NCBI GenBank assembly: GCA_008931825.1
Contig: QXVZ01033809.1
Location: 1-31,349, forward strand
DNA: 31,349 nucleotides
Direction: 5' to 3'
DNA from: Phallusia fumigata
Lineage: Eukaryota; Chordata; Ascidiacea; Phlebobranchia; Ascidiidae
Shown here in pieces: positions 11,479-21,900 of this stretch (positions within the stretch are counted from its first letter, which is position 1; every line of letters begins with the position of its first letter). The notes beneath the pieces are model-generated. The model saw only the letters and a list, made by a program, of their open reading frames with translations. It did no database searches and was not told where the DNA came from. Made by a program: the position numbers and the translations under genes.

Positions 11479-12944
11479 ATGAGTTCGAGCGAAGTTCTCC
11501 CAAGGGGTCGCTTGCTGACGACCCCAAAACTTCACCGTCGTCATCATCATGTGACCCAACAGAACCCCCCTCCTCCACCGGTTAAAATGTCACCCAGCCC
11601 CTACAACGAATCCAAAATCAAGTGCCCCCCGATCGATGACGTCACAGAGTTGTCGTGCAAAAGTCAATCTAAACCGAAAACCCGCGAGATGACGTCAGAC
11701 TGTGCCATCTCGCCTCTGTCGCCCGCTAGCGGGGCATCAGCGGCGTGCGTTGCCATGGCGAACGCGTGCAGCCACGACCACGATTACATCGCGGTGACGG
11801 AATGTTCGCCACACGAAAGCGCCGTGACGTCACAAGTGGCGCCACCACAAATTATATCGCATCGGCGGCGAGAAGCTCGATCAAACTCACCTTTAAAGTC
11901 GGGTCACGTGGACAGTGATGACGTCATTGACTCGCCCCGGTCGCTGCACCGTCCCCAGGCACCAGCTCCCCCGATGTTACCGAATTCGCCAAGGGAGGGC
12001 AAGCCTACCCGGGTTACCGGCGGAAAATTGCGGCGTCGCTTTGTCAAAGTGGAAAGCCCCTCAACCACCGGTGATGTCATCAAACCGACGTCACGGCGCT
12101 CAGAAGCGAACAGCGAGAAATCAAAGTATGTGTTTGTCAGCACCGGGCCAACAGCAGAGTCCAAGGCACCACGATCACGATCCCAGAGAAAGTCGCCTGT
12201 CGACAAATTTCACTCTAGTTCGGATACTCTTAAGGAGCAGAACACTTGTTTGATAGCAACGGCAAAAGTAAACCATAAACCGACAATTCATGTTGCTTCT
12301 CCAGCGCCCACAACTATAGCAGTAAAACAACAAATTTCGTCAGAGGATTGCATGTCGCCCAAAAACTTTGACGTCACTAGAGACGAACTTACAGTCGCGT
12401 GGCAGTCCATGGTCAAAGACCAGCGTAAGAAAAAGGGAATTCAAGATCCAGAATCATCGGATGATGACAATCTTCCACGTCACTCAACCCCTGTCAATCC
12501 CGCAACAGACCTCCCCCTCAACTTTGACCTTTCGCTAAACTCACCACAGCCGTCAGTTACACCTTATCCAACAGAAGACTTGCCGTCAAATCTTGACGAG
12601 TCAGTATGTAATGACTCAGCATATTCGTCCTTGGCTTCTTCCATCATTAGTCCCCCGCCCACCAGCAGCGGCGCCCCGACCTTCCGGGCAGACAGTCGTC
12701 CCGGTTCCAGGACGCGCCCGCCTTCTGGCAACCGTCCGCCCTCTGGTGGAAAGCGGGTAGCCCCCTGCAGTCTTTCGTCATCGTCTTCATCTTCCACCTG
12801 TACGACATCTAGTGACGAGGATGAATCAGAGTGCGATTCCATGACGTCACCGCCCGCTGCAGGGGAATTATCTAATGATGATACTGAGGGTGGCAAGAGT
12901 GAGCGAAACGCGCCCGGCAGCGGAAAACGAAGCGATTCGTCGAG
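11479..12944 (+). CDS. TEAD-loop gene exon 1
   Basis: 1466 nt from ATG to the donor GAG|GTAGAA, phase 2. It encodes a low-complexity, probably disordered region: His/Pro-rich start, many SP and RS-type dipeptides, a short near-repeat (RPPSGNRPPSGG), then SSSSSSSTCTTSSDEDESE. If unspliced, translation stops one codon after the donor. Six perfect TGACGTCA octamers lie within it. Confidence 0.85.
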
Positions 12945-15900
12945 GTAGAATGTCTAGTTTTCTTGTCTAGCTTAACAGCTCTTTAAAACTAAAATTTCAG
13001 ATCAAAATTTGCTGGTGCGTAAGGAATAAGTACCACACTATTCTTTGGAACATAAGATACGTACTTGAAGAGTAGCCTAATTATGGGTCCCCTTCCACGA
13101 AGGGGACACATATTGTTTTTACTAAAGATGATAAAAACATAAAGATGATAACAGCGATTATCGAAACGTTTGCAATACAATGTATTCACCATATATAAGT
13201 TCTCTGGCTGTTGTGTATTTAATAAGAGAATATGATTGCCTCTAATTTTGCTTTTTTGCTAACTCTACGTATATTTCGCAGAGCATCTAGTGGAAAATCT
13301 GTCCACAGCCACCGTGGTCATCGGCTGGTCACCACGAAGAAAGGAAAGAAGTGTTTGCGTCAGCGGGATGCCACGGGGACCAAGAAGGCTCCATGTAAAA
13401 CCCCTGTGGCTCCAGCACCCCCACGAAAACCCCACCCGAAGAGAGGTTAGTTTTTTTTTAAACCTTAGGAATCCAGTTATGAGACCAAGTTTGTCGAGTG
13501 ATGTTTAGGACATAAACTGTTGGCATAGTGTTTTACTTTTGAGGCAATGTTAGGCGTTGCAAGTCAAAATTTGGACGAACACATGTAAACATGACATGAA
13601 GCAGTGCCTGAAAATCTTTTTAGAAGAAACCACTAAACAATGTCATAGCAGGAGATCGAAATAGTGCCTTTTTAAAATAACGAGTTATATTTTAAATAAT
13701 GCAAAGAGCTGTTTCTCAATCGTTAAAAATAAGTGTGTAAGTTAATTAACACCATACACTACCATTTGAAAGTGGTTGCGAGTTAAAACATGTCATAACG
13801 TACAGCGCATTCAAATGGTAACTACCGGTAACTGTTCCTGTTTTTTAACTTCATTGCATCGCCACGCTCTATGATCCTACCCAAGGTGTACCTTTGATTG
13901 TGACGTCAAGCAACCACTCCCTTTTGAGGCAAGAATCTTTTTGTCAAAGGTCTGGTCACGGGAAAGTGAACAATGAGCCTTCTATTGATATAATGTACCG
14001 GGTTACCTGTTTTCGTGTACCTGGCCTGTTTGAGCTGTCACAAGACCGAACAAGTCACGACTAGTCTTGGGAAAAATATCTGTGGTTTCTGCGAATGGAA
14101 TGTAAAGCACATTAAGATACTTTCACTTTGTGTGTTAATATTTGCTCTAAATTGCAAATGTCATTGTTTCCCGAAGTTGAACCTAATGTTGTTGTTATTT
14201 GTTGAACTGTGAAAAAAAGTGGAGTTACTCCTACACTGCAGTCACGACATATATTGCTTAAAAGTAGGAGGAACTACAACGAACATAAATGTATTGTTCC
14301 AAAACAGTCGTGGATCGTCTTAAAATACGCTTTAACCAAATTATTCCACAGGTTCGAAGTACTGAATTATGAATGCATGTTTTTCTGTAGATCCTCTTCC
14401 GATGCGGCTACGTGCGTTGCCTTTGTCATTCTGGCAAGAACCCAACAAGCTTAACGCTTCGCCGTACAGTGTCCTACCACCAGTGCCTCCACTGTTCAGA
14501 CAAGGTCCAAACGGCGACATTGCAGGTGAGATTATGATTCAATTATGGAAGTTTCTTTGTTTTTAGGCTAACAACTGTGAAACATTCTTAATTGTTACCA
14601 ATATATATAAGTCAAGCCTGTATGGACTATGAAAGTGTAGGTCCGATAAAGTTTTGGGAAATAATTTAAAGACAATTTGAGCTAAACCTGCAAGGTTTGA
14701 GCAGTAATTTTCGACATCAAAACACTTTGCATACAGCACTTTGTTTAATTCCTTGTCTTACGTCTACCGAATACACAGAAAGCCTGAAAGACTCAAATTC
14801 TGTTGAATACAGATATTCGGCCTGTGACGCCCCCTGATGAAGAACCTCCCAGCCCCCAAGTGGTGAGCCAGGAGGAGGGGCAATCCTTCATCCACACTAA
14901 CGATCCCGACCTCCTCCTGAGACTCTTTGAGCCTGTGGAGATGCAGAACCGGAACACCGGGATTCGAGTCAGAAGGGGGAGGTACGTTCAACCATTTGCA
15001 AACGGATTATAGCAAAATATTAATTTCCACCCAGTAAACTTGTTCCCCATGTCGCTTTGTCCGCATACGGTTATAATCATTAGCCAGTTACTGGGTCTTT
15101 TTTGGAATGTTTCGTTCTGTTATTTACCGCAGTGTGTAATTAAGTGTAGGGAATCTTGCAAACTCAAATTCTACTAAGGCAAAAATTGCACCCTGCAAAA
15201 ACCATCTATAAATTGTTTTTTTTTCATACAGCCTGTAGTTGTAGGGCGTGTCCTTCCAAACTTTTTCATATCGTAATCTTAAAAGCATGAAACTTCCCAG
15301 TAGTCTGCTTTTCACAACGCCACGCTTATGAATTCCCCAAAGCCTCGACTGTAGTCACAGTTGAATAAAGGCCACACCTTTCATGACCAGCATGCGTGAC
15401 ACTCCTGTATACAGCAGGGTAATGGTCCATGCGGATCGAATTCCTTTTCGGGCTTCCTTGCCTAAAATACATTATCGCGCTATATGATTTGTTTGTCAGC
15501 GTAGGGAGGAAACATGCCACAACCGGTTAATGATTAATTAAGTTCGCGCCGTAGTCGATTTCAACCCAATCCAACGTGGTTGGCGTTGTTTATTTCATGT
15601 GGTTGTGGTGTTTTCTTTTTACAAGTTTTCAAGAAAAATGGTTCAGTAGCGATGCTTAATTGAAACTGTTTTGACTTTACCCTAAACCCAGGTGGTATTC
15701 TTTTGTGCCCCACCACAAAATAGCTTCGTTGTTTTAATCATGTTGAAATGCTATTTCCAGACCAAAGCGGACAGCCAGGGTCATGCCTTCGCCGCGTCTC
15801 AAGCTCGACGACAACCCTTGCATCATAGAGTCGGTCACTGAGAAACTGTTTCCCAAGCTGCAGATCGACCGTCGCAACTTCGTACGTTCCACGCACTCGC

Positions 15901-16226
15901 GAGCGCCCTCCTGCGCCTCGCACGTCGCTATCGACGCTGCGACGTCATCAAAAATGTCCCTAGCCCCGGAGCTTGTATCATTCAACAGCAACACTAACAA
16001 CAATTCCTTAGGAGACTCAAATTCAAAAGATATAGGCTTGCTAACGTTGGCTGGAAACTCAAGGCCCTCGATTTTTGAAGATGACGTCATCAACGGTGGC
16101 GACATGCCGATGGAGGTGGGCACTTCAAGCCACGTGGTGGCGCGGCAAGAGATGATCGCGCTCCCTCAGTTGTCCGTGACGCAAGATTATTCGCAGATGC
16201 TTACGAAAGTTGCCGCGGCACTATGA
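11479..16226 (+). CDS. Predicted 799-aa disordered protein with YAP/FAM181-type TEAD-binding omega-loop
   Basis: Exons: 11479-12944, 13282-13445, 14391-14525, 14813-14981, 15761-16226. The CDS is 2400 nt (799 aa plus stop), with all phases consistent. The start is the first ATG after an in-frame stop at 11425. Residues 1-488 are Ser/Pro/Thr-rich with a poly-Ser and acidic stretch near the end of exon 1. Residues 489-543 are Lys/Arg-rich (possible nuclear localisation). Residues 547-561 read PMRLRALPLSFWQEP, which aligns with the TEAD-binding omega-loop of YAP (PMRLRKLPDSFFKPP) and with that of FAM181A (PMRKRQLPASFWEEP). The SFWxEP ending is closer to FAM181. No WW domain, PDZ-binding end or other folded domain is visible, so it is not YAP/TAZ itself. 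Inference: a TEAD cofactor or antagonist acting in the nucleus. The FAM181 N-terminal conserved block is not clearly present, so orthology is open and I give no symbol. Confidence 0.8.
13282..13445 (+). CDS. TEAD-loop gene exon 2 (basic)
   Basis: Acceptor tatatttcgcag, donor GAG|GTTAGT-like (gttagt); 164 nt, joining phase 2 to phase 1. It encodes ASSGKSVHSHRGHR, then Lys-rich TTKKGKKCLRQR and PPRKPHPKR, candidate nuclear localisation signals. The exon length is not a multiple of three, so skipping would shift the frame. Confidence 0.8.
14391..14525 (+). CDS. TEAD-loop gene exon 3 (omega-loop)
   Basis: Acceptor tgtttttctgtag, donor GCAG|GTGAGA; 135 nt, phase 1 in and out, so it can be skipped without a frameshift. 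It encodes DPLPMRLRALPLSFWQEP, then SPYSVLPPVPPLFRQGP. In YAP numbering M86, R89, L91, P92, S94 and F95 are all conserved, and F96 is Trp as in FAM181A. Confidence 0.85.
14813..14981 (+). CDS. TEAD-loop gene exon 4
   Basis: Acceptor tctgttgaatacag, donor GGGGAG|GTACGT; 169 nt. It encodes DIRPVTPPDEEPPSPQVV, then a hydrophobic patch DPDLLLRLFEPVEM containing an LxxLF sequence (residues 623-627), and ends RVRRGR. Confidence 0.82.
15761..16226 (+). CDS. TEAD-loop gene terminal exon (copy A)
   Basis: Acceptor ctatttccag. The exon begins with one base completing Arg and ends in TGA at 16224-16226; 466 nt, 155 codons. It encodes PKRTARVMPSPRLKLDD (basic, then an SP site), IESVTEKLFPKLQIDRRNF, and a polar tail ending YSQMLTKVAAAL. 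I recognise no domain. Confidence 0.85.
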
Positions 16227-16679
16227 CACTGCAATTGCCCAAACAAATATCATTTTTGCTGAATTACCGAAACGTGGTAATGGAGCAGAGCGAATGGAGA
16301 TGTAAGCCTGGTGTTCAGGATCCACAAAGACATTGCATGAAATCAGCGGGAGTTGAATTTGTTGTTTTAACGTATGTTTGCTATACCTGGAGTTTTGTGT
16401 CAAACACATGCAACCCAAATACACTCCAGAAAAATCACTGTGCTTTACTATAATGCTCCTTTAAATTTCACAAACAANCGATTTGACCCAATGCCACGTG
16501 GTTACGTTGTTTTTTTTTCATGAGTGCGTGGTGTTTTCTTTATGCAAGTTTTAGAAAAGGTTGAGTAGCGATGCTTAATTGAAACTGTTTTGACTTTACC
16601 TTAAACCCAGGTGGTATTCTTTTGTGCCCCACCACAAAATAGCTTCATTGTTTTAATCATGCTGAAATGCTGTTTCCAG

Positions 16680-17145
16680 GCCAAAACGGACAGCCAGGGT
16701 CATGCCTTCGCCGCGTCTCAAGCTCGACGACAACCCTTGCATCATAGAGTCGGTCACTGAGAAACTGTTTCCCAAGCTGCAAATCGACCGTCGCAACTTC
16801 GTACGTTCCACGCACTCGCGAGCGCCCTCCTGCGCCTCTCACGTCGCTATCGACGCTGCGACGTCATCAAAAATGTCCCTAGCCCCGGAGCTTGTATCAT
16901 TCAACAGCAACACTAACAACAATTCCTTAGGAGACTCAAATTCAAAAGATATAGGCTTGCTAACGTTGGCTGGAAACTCAAGGCCCTCGATTTTTGAAGA
17001 TGACGTCATAAACGGTGGCGATATGCCGATGGAGGTGGGCACTTCAAGCCACGTGGTGGCGCGGCAAGAGATGATCGCGCTCCCTCAGTTGTCCGTGACG
17101 CAAGATTATTCGCAGATGCTTACGAAAGTTGCCGCGGCACTATGA
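16680..17145 (+). CDS. Second copy of the terminal exon (probable assembly duplicate)
   Basis: Acceptor tgtttccag. The encoded 147 residues from the internal Met to the stop are identical to copy A; the visible nucleotide differences within that stretch are synonymous. It lies after the N at 16478 and ends in the same stop. It is most likely the allelic or overlapping contig version of exon 5 rather than a second exon. If the duplication were real, it could serve as a mutually exclusive terminal exon with the same phase. Confidence 0.75.
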
Positions 17146-17395
17146 CACTGCAATTGCCCAAACAAATATCATTTTTGCTGAATTACCGAAACGTGGTAAT
17201 GGAGCAGAGCGAATGGAGATGTAAGCCTGGTGTTCAGGATCCACAAAGACATTGCATGAAATCAGCGGGAGTTGAATTTGTTGTTTTAACGTATGTTTGC
17301 TATACCTGGAGTTTTGTGTCAAACACATGCAACCCAAATACACTCCAGAAAAATCACTGTGCTTTACTATAATGCTCCTTTAAATTTCACAAACC

Positions 17396-18756
17396 ATGGA
17401 ACCGAAAACTGCATGCCACAGTATTTTACGCGCAAACATGCTTTCACGGCTCGGCTTTTTTGTATCGTTTTACTAACGTATGATTTTCATCTTTTTGCCC
17501 TTTTGGTCGGTTACTTTTTCTACTCAACCATTGATCCTATCGTATTTTTCCAGTTCACTTTTCATAGGAAGTGGGAGATTCCCGCTGTGCCATCGTTTTA
17601 TAAAATTATTAAAAATCTTTTTGAGTCTATCGAGATCGAAGAAAGCTCTAATCTGATGTTGATATAACAACGACAAAGATGGGAGTAAATCAGACTCTAT
17701 CTTGAAGATCGAGCAGTTTAAAGTTGTATATATCTATAGCAGCTGTGAAAGTTCTATCAAAATCAGCCAAAGATTTTCCAAATATGCATGGACAAGCTGC
17801 AGGGAAAGAAAAAAACAGAATGAAAACAATATGCGTCCCTTTCAGAGAAGGGGATCCATAATACCAAAGCAGTCTAGTAATCCAATGCTAAGTTCGAGTG
17901 AAGGTAGGCATACCATCTGTAAGGGTGTCTTTCACACAAACAACTCGTGTTTTTTTCGACAGCTAACACTGATGCTTCGTGATACTTTGTACAAAAGGGC
18001 GACGCGTTAACGATACGATAAAACAGAAAAATACAAAAACTGCTAAGTAGGGCAGCACAATTAAGCAGTCAAGTTGAAGCAATTCCATCAGCAGGCGGTC
18101 GTCAGGTTGTGGCTACAGGGCTGGACAACGAAATACTAAAAAAGAATGAAAACGGATACTGCAGTTGCGAACGAAGCGCGAGAGTGAAATAGGTAAGCAA
18201 GTAAAATGTGGGAATGATTTTCAACGTAGACGGATAAAAACTGATAAGCACCCTGTCATCTTTCCAGCCCGCATGAAAATACACAGTGTCGGACGACGGT
18301 ACAAGCTCACTGCTACCATACTTTAAAACGATCTTACTAATGAATGTTTCACGATTACAAATGAACAAACAACAGCGTGCGACAGCGTTAGATTGTGCAG
18401 CAACTTACACCAAAGCGGAAAAAATACCGTGACACAAATTGTTACGATAACAAAGGAAATCACATAATCGTACTGTGCTTTACAGATAGCGTCACGCAGG
18501 ACGACATTACAGCAACCATGAGAAAATTGCTTTTGTGCACCTTGCCTGGGCATTGGTTCTACTGACAACGATGTGTGATACGACATCTTTGACAACATGA
18601 TATATTGTAAGACGTCATCGTAGTGACATAGGACTGGAACACGCACTTGGTTGGGCATTTTTACAAAAGCACGCAACACTAAACTGAAGTAGCACACAAA
18701 ACTTCGAAGCGTCATCACTTCAAAACACCGACGTCACAACGAGATAAACGATGACG
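17396..18756. other. Intergenic/3' UTR DNA between convergent genes
   Basis: This stretch separates the plus-strand TEAD-loop gene and the minus-strand calsyntenin gene. It must hold both 3' UTRs. I see no canonical AATAAA on either strand that I would assign, and no homologous exon. Open frames such as 17293-17667 have no recognisable product. Confidence 0.5.
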
Positions 18757-18942
18757 TCAGAATCCGTCTTTGGGTCGCGTGTTCCAATTGTCGAGATCCT
18801 CACGCAGCGAACAACCGACGTCATCAGATTTCGTCACCCATTTTACGCCACCGCCGGTCGACGAGCGAGGATGATTTATGACGTCATCGTCTAGCTCTGA
18901 AAACTCGTCGCCACTGTCATCCAAATAACTTTCCTGCTCGAC
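18757..18942 (-). CDS. CLSTN: Calsyntenin terminal exon (acidic tail)
   Basis: Acceptor gtaactttag, in phase with the donor at 19025; 186 nt, 61 residues ending in TGA at 18759-18757. It starts VEQESYLDDSGDEFSELDDD, corresponding to the acidic tail that follows NPME in vertebrates, and ends DLDNWNTRPKDGF. No second intact WDDS motif is present. Confidence 0.78.
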   Translation of the reverse strand, partial: VEQESYLDDSGDEFSELDDDVINHPRSSTGGGVKWVTKSDDVGCSLREDLDNWNTRPKDGF

Positions 18943-21900
18943 CTAAAGTTACATCGAGATGTTATTTGGCACTTACTTATTATCACAATCCTTATCATTC
19001 GATTTCCCACAATTAAAGTTCTACCTCCAATGGGTTAACTGTGATAGTCATGGCTGAGTCGTCCCAATCCAAGTCCTCCTCGTTCATTTCCTTTTCCATT
19101 ACAACGTCCATATGATTTACTTCATCAAAATATTGATCCTCCTCATCAACTTCACCTCGCGACCGCGCGTGCATCGCAACAGCCACCACTAGGAGCGCCA
19201 TAAGTCCAACACAAATCCCGATTACAATGGCTGGCGTTGCGACGTCGAACGAACGGCCTGGTTAAAGGGAAACATATAGGGGTTATATTAGAATTTTCCA
19301 ACTGGGAAGGAAATTTCTAATACAAGGAGAGCAATTCTCACTTTATAGTTAAGTTATTTAAAAAAGGTAGAATCTGTTTTAGGTAGACCAGTGGTTTCAA
19401 ACCTTTCACAGTTACGGTTGGGAACCACCAGGTTAACTAAACAGTTCGTTATGCAGATACAAACCTAAACACACCGCCTCTCAAAGCCGTAGCACTGTGC
19501 AGGCAAGACTTGTGCAGGCAAACTGAAATAATTACCGAATTTGTGATCGGCAGTGAGCCTTCTCAGTCCTTCGCTCGGCATCTCCTGCAGATCAACCCGA
19601 CCGACATAGGACGAGGCGACTAGAGCTGCAGGATACGGGGCGTCCGCCTGAAGAGGTTGCTCACTCTCTTCGTCCACGACTTCGGGCACAAGGGGAACCC
19701 CCGGTTTCAGGATAGTCATCTGGGGTAGTTAAGTTCGTCAGATACAATTTTCAGTGGCGGCCAGCATCAGGAGACGTCACACTTACCACCAGCTTGTAGG
19801 TGTTGCTGTGGAACCGGCCGTTGAGCTCGAAGCAGGTCAAAGAAAAGGTGCGCTCGTCGTAATCGTCGGCTCGAGCGTTGTAATACGTGACGGAGCGGAG
19901 AACTTTTTCGTAAACAGCCAAAGTCTGGATTCCTGCACGAAATGAAAGTCGTTTCGCATGGTTACGACAAAACATGGAAAACAATGCGGGAAATACCCCG
20001 TATCGCAACTCCGTTCGTCCGTTGTTCGATGTTCAGATTTTTGTTGGAAAGTAACCGCTTTGGGTGGACTGCAAAGGTGCCGCCGATTCCCACGTCATAA
20101 TACTCTGTGATGACGCAAGAGTCGAGGGTTCCCTCCGCACCAGTTCTATCATCTATGCAAAACAAATCGAGTTCAGAAGAGAATGACATCAGCAAGATTA
20201 ATCTTCCTTCACTAACCTTCGTCAATTTTTGTCAGGCAGGAAATATCGTCAAAGAGTTGTACGGTCGCGGGCCTAGTTGAAATGTCAACCGCCGATCGCG
20301 CTATGTGGCCTCCACCGGCAAGTGATATTGTTGGATCAGGAGGGGGAACCACCATGACGTACATACTGACGTCATCGACTACGGGGCACTTGGTAGAGTT
20401 CGCAGTGCACCTGTCGATCACACGTGCAACGCGTTTTCAGAAATACTAGGGTGGGACCAGAGATCATAAAAAGCATTACGTTGGGCGTAAAAGAATAAAA
20501 GCGGATTTGGCAAACCTCTTTCACACGATGCATAGGAAGTTACGTTCAGAAAGCGTTATGAGGACAAAACAAAGTTAACGAGTTTGTGAATCTTGTGACT
20601 CACGTTAGAGTTGTTTGAACGGTGACACGGCGCCTCCCAGTGGCAGGAAACTGTCGACTGTTGAAGTAAATCGTTCTGCTCAGCGCCGACTGAAGCGCGA
20701 TGCCGTCACTTCCGTTCGTCGATACCCGAAGGCGGAATTGTGGGTCATAATCCTAGAAATTAAAAACCGTTCGTTGACAGCACAAATCCTGTTTACACAA
20801 AAAAATTCTTAAAAGTTTGGCATGGTCGTTTCTCCTGTATAGTTTGTAAATATTTTTTCTCTGTTTATTTGTCAGATACCCTGGAGCTTAGTTTGCATTC
20901 ATTCCAGGACAAAAGCAATGCAAATACAAGGGACATTAACTGGAAAAACCACAAAAAGCTTTTGAACCCAAACATACAAGTAATAAGAAAAGCACATTAT
21001 CACAATACCTCCTGGGGTGGCATATTTGTGTGAACTTGGCTTACAAAAAAAAACTTTTTACTACAGGAGTGTCTGTCAAGACAGGGATCAATTCGTCATG
21101 CTCGAAAAAACTTTCATAAACGTCGACTAATAAAAAGCGTAGTGCATACAGTGGCGGGAGGGAAAGAGCTTGTTTTGGAAAACGCATGGTGCACTTTAAA
21201 CCACGTCGGAGTTCGGTAACGCAATTTCTATTTTTAGGTCGACAACGCCAGAGGCTGAAACCAGGAACTGTTGTACACTGCGAATTTTAGCAGTTAAGGG
21301 ATTTTGCTGCAGTCCTGTTTAATCTGATAAAGACAAGAAAGCTCGACCTTCAGTAGCCGTGTTAAATAATGTAGTAAACGTTTGCTTGTACCCTATTCTT
21401 TTAAAATTGTTAAGCACTGCAGAGGATTCTGCATAGAGGCTACAACATGCTCAAGCCAATACAAAAACACACTACAATTTGATTTCAGCTTGCCCTTTCG
21501 TGGACAGTGTCAATCCGGTTCTAGTTTTCTCTTGTCCCTGGAGAAACGGGACTAAGTTGGCTAATAACAGAAAAATAAAAGCGCGCGTTATTTCACAATC
21601 TCACAAGACAATGTCGGTATTGTATTGATTTACTAATTCCCATTGAGACGTCATAAGGTCGTACTAATTTGCATTGTCAGCCGAACAAAGGAATCTTTCA
21701 TTGCTGCAGGGGCTCGTTCGTTATTACCATTGTGAGGTGAATTTGACAGGAATCGATTTGTAATTAAAAATGATGTATATTGACAGAAGCCTACACGGCC
21801 CGCGTGCTGGGCCTTTCTTGCATTAACAAAGCCGTGCACCTGATTTGAGCGCTGTTTTTTTCAGAGAAGGGTTGTAAAAACAAACCAAACCTCCTACCCC

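Larger units (their letters stand above)
15556..17395. repeat. Direct duplication around the N at 16478 containing the terminal exon
   Basis: Copy A is 15556-16477 and copy B is 16479 to about 17395, about 920 bp each, covering intron 4's 3' end, the terminal exon and the start of the 3' UTR. Intronic flanks differ more than the exon. Unique sequence resumes at accatggaaccg. Confidence 0.92.

Noticed and set aside
14345..14360. tRNA T-loop-like sequence ggttcgaa
   Set aside because: No matching acceptor, D or anticodon stems around it. It lies just before a coding exon.
11479..16226. Orthologue of YAP1/TAZ
   Set aside because: The omega-loop matches, but no WW domain, no coiled coil and no C-terminal PDZ ligand are present anywhere in the 799 residues.
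17293..17667. 124-aa open frame on the plus strand after the terminal exon
   Set aside because: It is hydrophobic and Phe-rich, lies in the probable 3' UTR, and partly repeats the frame at 16223-16453. There is no homology and no splice link to the gene.
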